From: UMGS1002 sp964463325
GTDB taxonomy: Bacteria; Bacillota; Clostridia; Oscillospirales; CAG-272
Length of the DNA: 34,316 nucleotides
Assembly: GCA_964463325.1 (NCBI GenBank)
Contig: CAYXBY010000010.1
Span: 1 to 34,316, forward strand
Reading direction: 5' to 3'
In this document: positions 7,273-15,634 of the stretch, piece by piece
Layout: the number at the start of each line of letters is the position of its first letter
Position numbering within the stretch: position 1 is the first letter of the stretch
Made by a program: the position numbers and the translations under genes
The notes under the pieces: generated by a model
Told to the model about the DNA's origin: nothing
The model's database searches: none
The model's input: the letters and a program-made list of their open reading frames with translations, nothing else

Positions 7273-8127
7273 ATGGCAGATAATCGATTTTCCTGCGGCT
7301 CAAGCTCCGGTCGTGAGGCCATCTGCATCGAGACCAACCGTGTGCTTGATTCCTGCCGAGACCGTGATTGCTTTGAAAATGTGCGTGTGCTTTTGACAGA
7401 TTTCGGACGCGATCTTATTGAGCGCACGAGTACGGTCCGTGCTAAGAGCGCTTGCATTGCGTCGGCGCACATAACCATCGATCCTGTGCAGTTTAACCGT
7501 GGCTTTTATACCGTCAACATACGTTTTTATATCAAGCTTGTGTGCGAGGCCTGCGTTTGCGGTCGCTCGCAGGAGTTTGAAGGAATTGCAGTGGTTGACA
7601 AGAGCGTTGTGCTGTACGGTAGCGAATGCAATGTAAGCATTTTCAGGTCCAATATCGACAATGACGGCTTTTGCTCCGTGCCCGAGCCGGCAGATTGCAC
7701 TAAGAACTCACCCATGGCAGTGGTAGAGGCAGTAGATCCGATAATACTCAGTCTTAAGGTACTGGAGCGCGAGGATGAATGCAATTGCTGCTGCTGCTGT
7801 TGCCGCGCGGCAGATATACCTGAGCGTGTCACATACGGCATTGATGGCTTGCTGAACGACGACACGCGTGAGCATGAGCGATATCTTGCGGTATCTCTGG
7901 GTATCTTTTCAGTAGTTCGTATTGTACGCCCGGGACAGTATCTCATCAACGCGACGGAATATAGTGTCCCTGACAAGGAATGTGTTCCCGGACGCGAGAC
8001 AGACCCGTGCAGCCTGTTTAATTCCATGGCATTTCCAACGGCAGAGTTCAATCCGGCGTCACTTAACAACGCAAGCAGTGCGGTAGAGCGGCGCTGCGGT
8101 GGTTGTGGAAGCTGTAGTGGCACTTAA
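7273..8127 (+). CDS. Cysteine-rich conserved protein of unknown function
   Basis: This is a 284-residue protein with no signal peptide or membrane segment. The N-terminus has a Cys/Asp pattern, VLDSCRDRDCFENVRV, that I believe recurs in clostridial proteins of unknown function. Cysteines also occur in CEACVCGRS, in a run of six consecutive Cys (residues 172-177, with another at 170), and in the C-terminal GGCGSCSGT. GGAGG about 13 nt before ATG 7273 supports the start. Abundant cysteines without spaced CxxC ferredoxin motifs suggest disulfide cross-linking or metal coating, and a spore-surface role is conceivable in this sporulating lineage. That is a guess; no function is recognised. It is divergent from the CvpA-like gene and convergent with clpX. 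Confidence 0.8.
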   Translation: MADNRFSCGSSSGREAICIETNRVLDSCRDRDCFENVRVLLTDFGRDLIERTSTVRAKSACIASAHITIDPVQFNRGFYTVNIRFYIKLVCEACVCGRSQEFEGIAVVDKSVVLYGSECNVSIFRSNIDNDGFCSVPEPADCTKNSPMAVVEAVDPIILSLKVLEREDECNCCCCCCRAADIPERVTYGIDGLLNDDTREHERYLAVSLGIFSVVRIVRPGQYLINATEYSVPDKECVPGRETDPCSLFNSMAFPTAEFNPASLNNASSAVERRCGGCGSCSGT

Positions 8128-8131
8128 ATAA

Positions 8132-8170
8132 AATGGCACCGATCGAACGATTTCAGTTCGATCGGTGCGC
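8132..8170 (-). terminator. Terminator between the Cys-rich gene and clpX
   Basis: A 13-bp perfect stem (8136-8148 with 8156-8168) closes a 7-nt loop. On the minus strand it is followed by CATTTTATTT, so it mainly terminates the tig-clpP-clpX transcript. The same stem may weakly stop the convergent plus-strand transcript. Confidence 0.8.
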
Positions 8171-8188
8171 TGTATTATATGATTGGTA

Positions 8189-9517
8189 TCAGTCCTGAGA
8201 CTGCTGGCGCAGAATCAGCTCCGGCTTGCTCTTGCCGTTTACACAATCGGCTGTGATTCTGACTTTTTCTACGTCCCTACGGCTGGGGATTTCGTACATG
8301 ATTTCGGTCATCATGCTCTCCATTATTGAACGCAGACCACGTGCGCCGGTATGACGCGCCAATGCCTGTTCTGCAACGGCCACAAGTGCATCGTGATCGA
8401 ATTCAAGCTCGACACCGTCCATCTTAAACAGCTTAATATATTGCCGCATCAATGAATTCTTGGGTTCGCTAATGATTTTTACAAGTGCATCACGGTCTAA
8501 TTCTTCAAGTGTTACCATGACAGGGATTCTGCCCACTAGCTCGGGTATCAAGCCAAATTTGACAATATCGTGAGGAACTGCATCCTTAAAAATGCCCACA
8601 TCACGCGATCCGTCATTGCGTCTGCGTATCTCGCCTTGGAAGCCGACTGTATTATTGCCCTTGCGCTTCTCGATGATTTTTTCCAGCCCATCAAAGGCGC
8701 CACCGCAAATAAACAGAATATTGCTTGTGTCTATTTGAATGAAGTCCTGATTTGGATGCTTGCGTCCACCCTGTGGCGGAACATTTGATACAGTGCCTTC
8801 AAGTATTTTGAGCAACGCCTGTTGCACACCCTCTCCGGAAACATCGCGCGTTATTGAGGGATTTTCGCTCTTGCGGGCGATTTTGTCTATCTCGTCGATA
8901 TAAATTATTCCTTGCTCGGCAAGCTCGATGTTATAATCTGCGGCTTGTATAAGGCGGAGAAGAATATTCTCAACGTCCTCACCAACATATCCTGCTTCAG
9001 TCAGTGTGGTGGCATCCGCAATCGCAAAGGGAACCTTAAGTGTTTTGGCCAAAGTCTGTGCTAGATAGGTCTTGCCGACGCCAGTTGAGCCAATCAGTAG
9101 GACATTGCTTTTTTGAAGCTCGACATCATCGACCGACTCTTCCTTGACTGCGGATTTACGGTTGCGGCGTGACGGTTTGGATTTTTGCGCGCTGGCGGAC
9201 GTCAATATTCGCTTATAATGGTTATATACTGCAACAGAAAGTGCGATTTTAGCAGCGTCCTGACCGATGACATATTGATCGAGCGCGGCTTTTATATCCA
9301 TGGGGCGTGGAAGCTGCTCAAGTGACAGCGTGTCAAAAGATTGAGCCTGCGAGGACGTGCTCTCATATATAAGCTCTTCGCAGGTGTCGACGCAAAAGTC
9401 GCAGATATATATGCCGGTTGGGGAGGGAATAAGAAAATTTACCTGATCCTCGTTGCGGCCACAAAATGAGCAGAATCTTTTATTTTTTGAGCGGTTGGTC
9501 GTACTGGAATTATCCAT
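8189..9517 (-). CDS. clpX: ATP-dependent Clp protease ATP-binding subunit ClpX
   Basis: ClpX is the hexameric AAA+ unfoldase that recognises tagged substrates and feeds them to ClpP. This 442-residue protein has the N-terminal zinc domain (Cys16, Cys19, Cys39, Cys42), Walker A GSTGVGKT, Walker B IIYIDEID, the pore-loop GYVGED segment and the GGRKHPNQDF region typical of ClpX. A basic/acidic insertion of about 25 residues lies between the first helices of the AAA+ domain and Walker A, a linker of variable length in the family. It is the last gene of tig-clpP-clpX, 26 nt after clpP, and is closed by a terminator. Confidence 0.97.
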   Translation of the reverse strand: MDNSSTTNRSKNKRFCSFCGRNEDQVNFLIPSPTGIYICDFCVDTCEELIYESTSSQAQSFDTLSLEQLPRPMDIKAALDQYVIGQDAAKIALSVAVYNHYKRILTSASAQKSKPSRRNRKSAVKEESVDDVELQKSNVLLIGSTGVGKTYLAQTLAKTLKVPFAIADATTLTEAGYVGEDVENILLRLIQAADYNIELAEQGIIYIDEIDKIARKSENPSITRDVSGEGVQQALLKILEGTVSNVPPQGGRKHPNQDFIQIDTSNILFICGGAFDGLEKIIEKRKGNNTVGFQGEIRRRNDGSRDVGIFKDAVPHDIVKFGLIPELVGRIPVMVTLEELDRDALVKIISEPKNSLMRQYIKLFKMDGVELEFDHDALVAVAEQALARHTGARGLRSIMESMMTEIMYEIPSRRDVEKVRITADCVNGKSKPELILRQQSQD

Positions 9518-9543
9518 AATGTTATGTCAGCCTTTCGACGCCT

Positions 9544-10155
9544 TTAAGGGCGCTTTTCAAAAATATTGTCGATCAGGCCGTATTCCTTAGCCTGAGCGGA
9601 GGTCATGTAATTGTCACGGTCGGTGTCAATTGCAATTTGCTCCAGTGGCTTGCCGGTCTTTTCCGACAGTATTCTGTTGAGGTTGTCACGCGTTCTCAAA
9701 ATTTGATCTGCTATGATTTTGATATCCGTAGCCTGCCCCTTGGCGCCTCCGAGAGGCTGATGTATCATGATCAGACTATTGGGAAGAGCGGAGCGTTTTC
9801 CGGGAGCTCCGGCAGCAAGGAGGAAGGCCCCCATGCTGGCCGCCATGCCGACACAAATTGTTGCGACATCGCATTTAATAAAGTTCATGGTATCATAAAT
9901 CGCCATACCGGCAGAAACAGAGCCGCCAGGGCTGTTTATATACAGCGAGATATCCTTGTCGGGATCCTGCGCTTCAAGAAACAGCAGCTGGGCTACCACA
10001 AGTGCGGCGGTAGCATCGTTTACTTCATCAGAGAGAAAAATGATGCGGTCGTTTAGCAGGCGAGAAAAAATATCATATGAGCGTTCACCACGCCCAGTCT
10101 GCTCAACTACCATAGGCACCAATGCATCGTTGGCTATTGTGTTTCGATCGAACAT
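9544..10155 (-). CDS. clpP: ATP-dependent Clp protease proteolytic subunit ClpP
   Basis: ClpP is the tetradecameric serine protease that degrades proteins unfolded by ClpX. The 203-residue protein has the complete triad: Ser107 in GMAASMGA, His132 in MIHQP and Asp181 in the DTDRDNYM segment. Glycine-rich INSPGGSV precedes them. I start it at ATG 10155 (MFDRNTIAND), preceded by GAAAGGAAAAG, rather than at the upstream in-frame start at 10368, whose extra 71 residues lie inside the tig coding end and resemble nothing in ClpP. Length and context (tig upstream, clpX downstream) are standard. Confidence 0.97.
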   Translation of the reverse strand: MFDRNTIANDALVPMVVEQTGRGERSYDIFSRLLNDRIIFLSDEVNDATAALVVAQLLFLEAQDPDKDISLYINSPGGSVSAGMAIYDTMNFIKCDVATICVGMAASMGAFLLAAGAPGKRSALPNSLIMIHQPLGGAKGQATDIKIIADQILRTRDNLNRILSEKTGKPLEQIAIDTDRDNYMTSAQAKEYGLIDNIFEKRP

Positions 10156-10228
10156 AAATCTTTTCCTTTCGTGGGATGAATTGTGCTGAGGCAAACTATA
10201 TGCCTCAGCACTTAAAATATCATGTATT

Positions 10229-11626
10229 TCAGTCTTCGGTTTGGGGCTCGTCGGCCTCGGCAGCGGCAGCCTTCTTTTTTCTGGTGGAGGCTTTCTTAGC
10301 GGGCTTCTTTTCGGCCGCTTCGTCCTCAGGCTTTTCGTCACCACAGTGGCACTCCTTGATAACGGCATTAGCCTTTACAAGCTCCATAGCCTTCTGAACC
10401 GCCATATCCTTAGCGATATCCTCCGATGCAATAAGATCCTTGATCTTGTCTACCTCCATGCTGTAGGCAGCGGCAAGGCGCTCATACTCTGCGTTTATGT
10501 CCTCCTCAGAAGCCACGATGCCTTCAAGCTCGACTATCTTTTCAAGTGCAAGACGGGTTTTGACCTGGCTCTCAGCCTGCGGTCTCATCTGCTTGCGGAG
10601 ATCGTCAAGTGTCTGCTGAGTGTATTTGAAATACATATCCAGGCTGAGTCCCTGCATGCGCAGGCGATTGTCGTAGTCGCGGACGAAGTTTTCAGTCTCG
10701 GCCTCAAACATAACCTCGGGAATGTCGGCATCCAGCTTAGACATCAGCGCGGCGGCCAGCTCGTTTTCAACGGCAGAATCAGCCTCGGTATCGTGTCTCT
10801 TCTGGATTTTTGCCTTAATATCATTTCGATATTCATCAAATGTATCAAATTCTGAAACGTCCTTGGCAAATTCGTCATCAAGGGCGGGGAGCTCCTTCTT
10901 GGTGATTGCATGCAGCTTGCACTTAAAGGTAGCAGCCTTGCCTGCAAGCTCGCTTGCGTGGTACTCGGTTGGGAATGTGACGTTTACATCAAACTCTTCT
11001 CCGATGCTGTGTCCAACGACCTGCTCTTCAAAGCCGGGAATAAACGAGCCACTGCCCAGCTCAAGCGGATGAGCCTCGCCCTTACCGCCATCAAAGGCGA
11101 CGCCGTCACAGAAGCCCTCGTAATCGATGGTAGCTATGTCGCCATTCTCTGCGGGTCTGTCAGTTATGTTGACCTCACGTGCATTTCTCTCTCTGAGCAT
11201 GTTGATCTCATTTTCGATTTCAACGTCAGTGACCTCGTGCACATGCTTCTCGACTTCTATACCCTTATATCCATCAATGCTGACCTCTGGCTTGACATAG
11301 ACCTTAGCGATGAATACGACACCGTCATCCACAGACTTTATGTCGATATCAGGCTGGCCGACAGCGTCGATATTCGCAGCCTTTACGGCATCAGCATACG
11401 CCTCGGGAAGGACATCGTTGAAGGCATCCTCGTAGAAGAAGCCCTTGCCGTACATCTTTTCTATGATGTGGCGGGGAGCCTTGCCGGGTCTAAAACCGGG
11501 AATGTTGATCTTTTTGACCTGTGCGCGGTAAACCTTGTTGACCGCATTTTCGAATGTTGCCTTGTCAACCGAGAACTCAAGTGTATAAAGATTCTTTTCG
11601 GTTTTTTCGGCTTTGAGCAAACTCAT
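10229..11626 (-). CDS. tig: Trigger factor (ribosome-associated chaperone)
   Basis: Trigger factor binds the ribosomal exit tunnel and assists folding of nascent chains. This 465-residue protein shows the N-terminal ribosome-docking signature (GFRPGKAPRHIIEKMYG), a central FKBP-type peptidyl-prolyl isomerase domain (GSGSFIPGFEEQVVGHSIGEE), and a helical C-terminal chaperone domain. After about residue 430 there is a Lys/Ala/Glu-rich low-complexity tail (KKPAKKASTRKKKAAAAEA), an extension absent from short trigger factors. TTCGGAGGAATTCAAA precedes ATG 11626. It is the first gene of tig-clpP-clpX, with a consensus-like promoter at 11677-11705. Confidence 0.96.
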   Translation of the reverse strand: MSLLKAEKTEKNLYTLEFSVDKATFENAVNKVYRAQVKKINIPGFRPGKAPRHIIEKMYGKGFFYEDAFNDVLPEAYADAVKAANIDAVGQPDIDIKSVDDGVVFIAKVYVKPEVSIDGYKGIEVEKHVHEVTDVEIENEINMLRERNAREVNITDRPAENGDIATIDYEGFCDGVAFDGGKGEAHPLELGSGSFIPGFEEQVVGHSIGEEFDVNVTFPTEYHASELAGKAATFKCKLHAITKKELPALDDEFAKDVSEFDTFDEYRNDIKAKIQKRHDTEADSAVENELAAALMSKLDADIPEVMFEAETENFVRDYDNRLRMQGLSLDMYFKYTQQTLDDLRKQMRPQAESQVKTRLALEKIVELEGIVASEEDINAEYERLAAAYSMEVDKIKDLIASEDIAKDMAVQKAMELVKANAVIKECHCGDEKPEDEAAEKKPAKKASTRKKKAAAAEADEPQTED

Positions 11627-11676
11627 TTTGAATTCCTCCGAAATTATATATTTATTAATTATAATACAACCTCTTA

Positions 11677-11705
11677 ATTTTACTTCAAAAACGGCTATTT
11701 GTCAA
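11677..11705 (-). promoter_or_regulatory. Candidate SigA promoter for tig-clpP-clpX
   Basis: Minus-strand TTGACA (11705-11700) and TAAAAT (11682-11677) are spaced 17 bp. A TATAAT at about 11661-11666 lacks a well-spaced -35. No CtsR-like repeat was noticed. Confidence 0.65.
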
Positions 11706-11734
11706 TAGCTTTCAATAAAATATATTAATAATTC

Positions 11735-12451
11735 TTATGCTATCACCGGAATCGGTGTAAATATGAGGTGATCCGATGATACCAATACGAACCTCACATT
11801 TTCATAGATAATCTCCCTCGGAGCTTCAATACTTCCATGTATGTGACCAAAATAGCAGCGAGTGATATCAAATTCATGGAGAACGTCCAGTATCTCCCGG
11901 CAAACAGTTTCTCCCCATACGACGGGGAAGTGCGTGAATACCACGATCGGCATATTGCTGTCACCGCGTAACTCAACTGCGCTTTGAAGAGAAAGACGGA
12001 GACGAATGGCCTCGCGATTAATAATTTTTTGATTCTTGGCCTCATCAGTCGCGGTAGGGTGATCGCCATTATACCAGCCACGCGTCCCACAGACGATCAT
12101 GTTTTCGACGATCATGCTGTTGTTATACAAAATGTCGATCGAACCGATGCCATAATCATCAAAGGCTTTTTTAATTTTTGTCAGAGTTGGCCACCAAAAA
12201 TCGTGGTTGCCTTTGCCGATTATCTTGTGCCCTGGCAGACTGTCAAGAAATTTAAGGTCTGGAATCGCGTCTTCAAGTGTAAGCCCCCATGAAATATCCC
12301 CAGGGATAATGACATGATCCTCCGGATTTACAAGCAAACGCCAGTTAAGCTCCAGGCGTTGCGTGTAGTTACGCCAGCGTGGGCCAAAGACCTCCATTGA
12401 CTTGTCTGCATTTTTGGACAAGTGAAGATCTGATATCACATATACGGACAA
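11735..12451 (-). CDS. Metallophosphoesterase (COG1768-like phosphohydrolase)
   Basis: This is a 238-residue calcineurin-like phosphoesterase with the full set of metal-binding motifs in order: DLHLS, GDISWG, GNHDFWW, HFP and GHIHG. The pattern (DLHLSKNADKSMEVFG at the N-terminus, then LPGHKIIGKGNHDFWW) fits the COG1768 'predicted phosphohydrolase' group. The physiological substrate is unknown. I start it at TTG 12451, seven nt after GGAGG, so the protein begins exactly at the first beta-strand (SVYVISDLHLS). The longer frame from 12493 has no better ribosome site and adds residues not expected for the family. It is divergent from the DUF1540 gene and sits downstream of the tig promoter region. 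Confidence 0.88.
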   Translation of the reverse strand: MSVYVISDLHLSKNADKSMEVFGPRWRNYTQRLELNWRLLVNPEDHVIIPGDISWGLTLEDAIPDLKFLDSLPGHKIIGKGNHDFWWPTLTKIKKAFDDYGIGSIDILYNNSMIVENMIVCGTRGWYNGDHPTATDEAKNQKIINREAIRLRLSLQSAVELRGDSNMPIVVFTHFPVVWGETVCREILDVLHEFDITRCYFGHIHGSIEAPREIIYENVRFVLVSSDHLIFTPIPVIA

Positions 12452-12478
12452 GCTGTAGCCTCCAATTCTGATTATTTG

Positions 12479-12508
12479 TTGTATGTGATGCAAATAAGCG
12501 GGTATAAT
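12479..12508 (+). promoter_or_regulatory. Candidate promoter for the DUF1540 gene
   Basis: TTGTAT (12479-12484) and a perfect TATAAT (12503-12508) are 18 bp apart, 36 nt before ATG 12544. Confidence 0.6.
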
Positions 12509-12543
12509 ATAACTGTAACTTTGTAAAGGAGAGTTCTTTAAAA

Positions 12544-12741
12544 ATGGAAAACAAGAAAAATGATTGCGGTTGCAGCATAGGCAAAAAAGACATTAACAGC
12601 GGCATTAGCTGCGATGTGCGCAGCTGTGTATATCACGATGGTTGCTGCTATTGCACGGCTGATCGCATATCGGTTGGCCCCAGTGATGCGAACTCCAGTG
12701 CAGAAACACTTTGTGCAACATTCAAGCACAGAGAACAGTAA
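12544..12741 (+). CDS. DUF1540 domain small cysteine-rich protein
   Basis: This is a 65-residue protein with two Cys near the N-terminus (DCGCS) and one DUF1540 unit: ISCDVRSCVYHDGCCYCTA followed by the RISVGPSDA turn and ETLCATF. The spacing of Cys and the VYH and VG positions match the family, which is common in sporulating Clostridia and presumed to bind metal; its function is not established. AAAGGAGAG stands 9-10 nt before ATG 12544. It is a single-gene unit with its own promoter and a strong terminator. Confidence 0.88.
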   Translation: MENKKNDCGCSIGKKDINSGISCDVRSCVYHDGCCYCTADRISVGPSDANSSAETLCATFKHREQ

Positions 12742-12748
12742 TTATCAC

Positions 12749-12783
12749 GCTGGGAAGCCCCAAAGGGCTTCCCAGCCCTTTTT
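12749..12783 (+). terminator. Terminator after the DUF1540 gene
   Basis: A perfect 12-bp GC-rich stem (12749-12760 with 12765-12776) has a CAAA loop and is followed by CCTTTTT on the plus strand. The same hairpin lies just past the thrC stop codon and may protect or stop that transcript too. Confidence 0.92.
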
Positions 12784-14261
12784 CAGATGTCGCCTAAAAT
12801 TGATGCCTTCATTTCTGAGGTTGAAATGACAGTTTTAAATCGCACGATTCGATCACCAATGTCCTTGAGAGGATACGGGATTTCCGCGCCGGTCAGCTCG
12901 TGAAGCTGATCCAGCGCCTCAAGATCACCGTCCGCAGCCTTGCCGGTCAGCGAGCGGTAGACGTCGCGGGCAAATTTGTAAGGATTGGCTGTCGACGCGG
13001 TAATGATAGGCTTTGTATCGCCGCTTTCGGACAGATATTTGTCAGCGCAGCGCACGGCAACAGCGGTGTGCGTATCGCAGAGGTAGCGATGCTTTTGATA
13101 CATATGTGCGATGGTTTGCGCGGTCTCAGCCTCATCGGCATAATAACCGATAAAATCGTTTTGGATTGCGCGAAGCACTGTGTTATCTACAGTGTAGCAG
13201 CCGTTTTGCTTGAGTTTGGACATGTATTTGGCGGTCATCTCGGCGCCGCAGGTGAAATACAGCAGCCGTTCGAGATTGCTGGATATCAGAATATCCATCG
13301 AAGGTGACATAGTCACATGAAAATCACGGTTGCGGTCGTATGTACCTGTGCGCAGAAAATCTGTTAGCACGTTATTTGTATTAGATGCGCATATCAGCTT
13401 GCCGAACGGCAGGCCGGCGCATTTGGCGATGTATGCCGCAAGAATATTGCCAAAGTTGCCAGTAGGAACGCAAATATTTACCACGTCGCCGGCCGAAATT
13501 CGTCCGGAATTGATCATGTCGCAATATGCAGATACATAATAGACGATCTGAGGCGCGAGCCGCCCCCAGTTGATAGAGTTGGCGCTTGAGAAAAAGTAGC
13601 CTGCGTGGTCAAGCTGATCGGCCATTTCGGCGTCACCAAATATTTGCTTGACACCATTTTGCGCGTCGTCAAAATTGCCCTTTATGGCGTAGACCTTAAC
13701 GTTTCCTCCCTCCTGCGTAGCCATTTGCAGCTTTTGAACGCGGCTGACGCCGTCAACTGGATAGAAAACGGTGATCCTTATGCGCGGGACGTCGCGGTAG
13801 CCCTCAAGCGCAGCCTTACCGGTGTCACCCGATGTTGCGACAAGAATATAAGCGCAGCGAGTCTCGCCCGTCTTTTCCAATGCGCGTGACAGCAGGCGTG
13901 GCATTATTTGCAGCGCCATGTCCTTGAACGCGGCGGTCGGCCCATGCCACAGCTCGAGCAGCTGTTGACCGTCAAGATCGGCAGACAGCGGCGCAGCGCC
14001 TCCCGGGAAGGCTTCATATGAATATGCCGCCTGACAGTCAGCCAACAACTCGTCATAGTCATAATCAGTGAGAAAACGCGACAAAATATTCGCCGCACGA
14101 TGCGGGTAATCCATCTTGCGCAGTGCGTCAAGATCGTCGGGGGTGATGCAGGGCAGTGTCTCGGGGACGTACAGTCCTCCGTCAGACGCCAGTCCGTTTT
14201 TTATCACATATGCCGAGCTGAACTCGGCTTTTTTGGTGCTTCTTGTGCTTTTGTACAGCAT
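12783..14261 (-). CDS. thrC: Threonine synthase
   Basis: ThrC is the PLP enzyme that converts O-phosphohomoserine to threonine. The 492-residue protein has the N-terminal signature LYKSTRSTK...GLASDGGLYVPE, the PLP-lysine motif PTAAFKDMALQ (Lys113), and ATSGDTGKAALEG for phosphate binding, all typical of the long (fungal/E. coli-type) threonine synthases. ATG 14261 is preceded by GGAAAGG; an upstream in-frame start at 14279 would overlap that site. It is the last gene of a six-gene minus-strand run beginning with lepB. Its substrate maker may be the ApgM-like gene at 17934-19148, a member of a family proposed to contain an alternative homoserine kinase. Confidence 0.95.
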   Translation of the reverse strand: MLYKSTRSTKKAEFSSAYVIKNGLASDGGLYVPETLPCITPDDLDALRKMDYPHRAANILSRFLTDYDYDELLADCQAAYSYEAFPGGAAPLSADLDGQQLLELWHGPTAAFKDMALQIMPRLLSRALEKTGETRCAYILVATSGDTGKAALEGYRDVPRIRITVFYPVDGVSRVQKLQMATQEGGNVKVYAIKGNFDDAQNGVKQIFGDAEMADQLDHAGYFFSSANSINWGRLAPQIVYYVSAYCDMINSGRISAGDVVNICVPTGNFGNILAAYIAKCAGLPFGKLICASNTNNVLTDFLRTGTYDRNRDFHVTMSPSMDILISSNLERLLYFTCGAEMTAKYMSKLKQNGCYTVDNTVLRAIQNDFIGYYADEAETAQTIAHMYQKHRYLCDTHTAVAVRCADKYLSESGDTKPIITASTANPYKFARDVYRSLTGKAADGDLEALDQLHELTGAEIPYPLKDIGDRIVRFKTVISTSEMKASILGDI

Positions 14262-14282
14262 TGTGTTTGGCCTTTCCAAAGC

Positions 14283-15215
14283 TTATTTTATATGCTTTTC
14301 AATGAATGATTTTGCGTTTTTCCAGAATATTTTGTCTATCAACTCATCGCTGTAGCCGATGCGCGACATGGCGTCACTGATCTTCGTGAGGTCTCGCACA
14401 TCGTGGAAACCCGTTGGCAGCTCGGTGCCGTCGAGATCGCAGCCGAGGCAGATGGTATCCTCACCGCCGAGAGCCAGATAATGCTCCGCGTGCCGCAGAA
14501 TATCGTCGACACACGCATTTTGTGGTGCGAGATGCGATGGACACAGACTGAGCCCAACAATACCACCGAGCCTACATATGTGCTCAAAATGCTCGTCGCG
14601 CAGGTTGCGCGAGTGGGCGTGAACTGCATACGAATTTGAATGTGAAGCGATAGCGGGCAGCCCGGCGGCCTCGGCAAGCTCTAAAATATCGGACGTGGTC
14701 TGCGCCGACGCATGCGACACATCTGGAACGATCCCAAGCTCAAAGCAGTGGTTGACTACCTGACGTCCAAATTCGGTCAGTCCTATCTCGGTATTGTGCG
14801 ATCCACCTATGCAGGTCTCGCCGCTCCACATCAAAACAATAAATCGAACGCCTTTTTGATGCAAAATATTCAATTTTGTGATGTCATTTTGCAGTATCCG
14901 CGCATCCTCAAGACTAAGCAGCATGACGCCGCGATGTGCTTCCCATGTAGCCCTGATATCGGCGCCACACGTCAAAAGCGTAGCACGTGACGAATTTGAC
15001 GCCAGCTGCGAGGCAAGATAGCCATAGGCCTCGTGAAAATAGCTGTATCCGTCGGCATCAGAAAGCGAGTGCGGAATGTATACCGCCATCACCTGTGCGT
15101 AATTTTCATATGTATCGAGCTTGTTAAGTGATATATTGTGATCATTTTCTGATAGCAGAGTATGATTGCGACACATACTCATGGCCGTGTCGCAGTGCAG
15201 GTCGACCAGCTTCAT
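14283..15215 (-). CDS. Membrane dipeptidase, peptidase M19 family
   Basis: This 310-residue zinc dipeptidase belongs to the renal dipeptidase family, which cleaves a broad range of dipeptides. Expected metal ligands are present in order: HCD in VDLHCDT at the N-terminus, Glu in LLSLEDARIL, His in VSHAS and His in IASHSN. There is no signal peptide, so it is probably cytoplasmic like many bacterial homologues. TAGGAGGAG precedes ATG 15215. It lies 11 nt after yraN and 21 nt before thrC, within one transcript, but no functional link with either is obvious. Confidence 0.92.
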   Translation of the reverse strand: MKLVDLHCDTAMSMCRNHTLLSENDHNISLNKLDTYENYAQVMAVYIPHSLSDADGYSYFHEAYGYLASQLASNSSRATLLTCGADIRATWEAHRGVMLLSLEDARILQNDITKLNILHQKGVRFIVLMWSGETCIGGSHNTEIGLTEFGRQVVNHCFELGIVPDVSHASAQTTSDILELAEAAGLPAIASHSNSYAVHAHSRNLRDEHFEHICRLGGIVGLSLCPSHLAPQNACVDDILRHAEHYLALGGEDTICLGCDLDGTELPTGFHDVRDLTKISDAMSRIGYSDELIDKIFWKNAKSFIEKHIK

Positions 15216-15226
15216 AATGACTCCTC

Positions 15227-15634
15227 CTAATCGATAATAGCGGTAAATGCGTTTTTTATTTGATGTATGCGTTTGACGCGCGGAAGCTGACCGTTGTAAG
15301 CAGGGTAAAAATAAACCTCAATGACATCGATCCGCGCTCCCATGCGAATCTTTTTTTCGTGCATGTAATAAAGCGCAGCCTCAGATATGAGGCGCTGCTT
15401 TTGCCGGTTGACCGCGGCTCCGGGGCGGCCATATCGGTACATGTTGTGTGCATTATCGGTGCGCGCTTTAACTTCGACAAAAACCAAGCTTTGTTCAGTT
15501 CTCGCAATAATGTCTATTTCACGATGGTTGTAACGGTAGTTGCGTTCAAGTATGGTATAGCCGTTGCTGACAAGGTAATCGGCGGCGATATCCTCACCGT
15601 AGCGCCCGATGGACGTCGTAGTTTGAGCTGTCAT
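15227..15634 (-). CDS. YraN/UPF0102 family endonuclease-like protein
   Basis: This is a 135-residue protein with the restriction-endonuclease-like core of UPF0102: GEDIAADYLVSNGY, then ILERNYRYNHREIDIIA and LVFVEVKAR (the E-D-ExK nuclease signature). Its cellular role is unsettled, but it is very often encoded next to rnhB, as here. Its ATG overlaps the rnhB stop codon (ATGA), a sign of translational coupling. Confidence 0.92.
   Translation of the reverse strand: MTAQTTTSIGRYGEDIAADYLVSNGYTILERNYRYNHREIDIIARTEQSLVFVEVKARTDNAHNMYRYGRPGAAVNRQKQRLISEAALYYMHEKKIRMGARIDVIEVYFYPAYNGQLPRVKRIHQIKNAFTAIID

Noticed and set aside
10156..10368. N-terminal extension of clpP
   Set aside because: The additional residues lie inside the 3' end of tig and are Pro/Arg-rich. 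A ribosome site precedes ATG 10155, where all ClpP similarity begins.
10910..11677. 255-codon frame antisense to tig
   Set aside because: It has no ribosome site or protein-like composition, and the opposite strand encodes an unmistakable trigger factor.
12749..12783. Terminator considered as a thrC-strand terminator
   Set aside because: On the minus strand no T-run follows the stem, so termination is assigned only to the plus-strand DUF1540 transcript.
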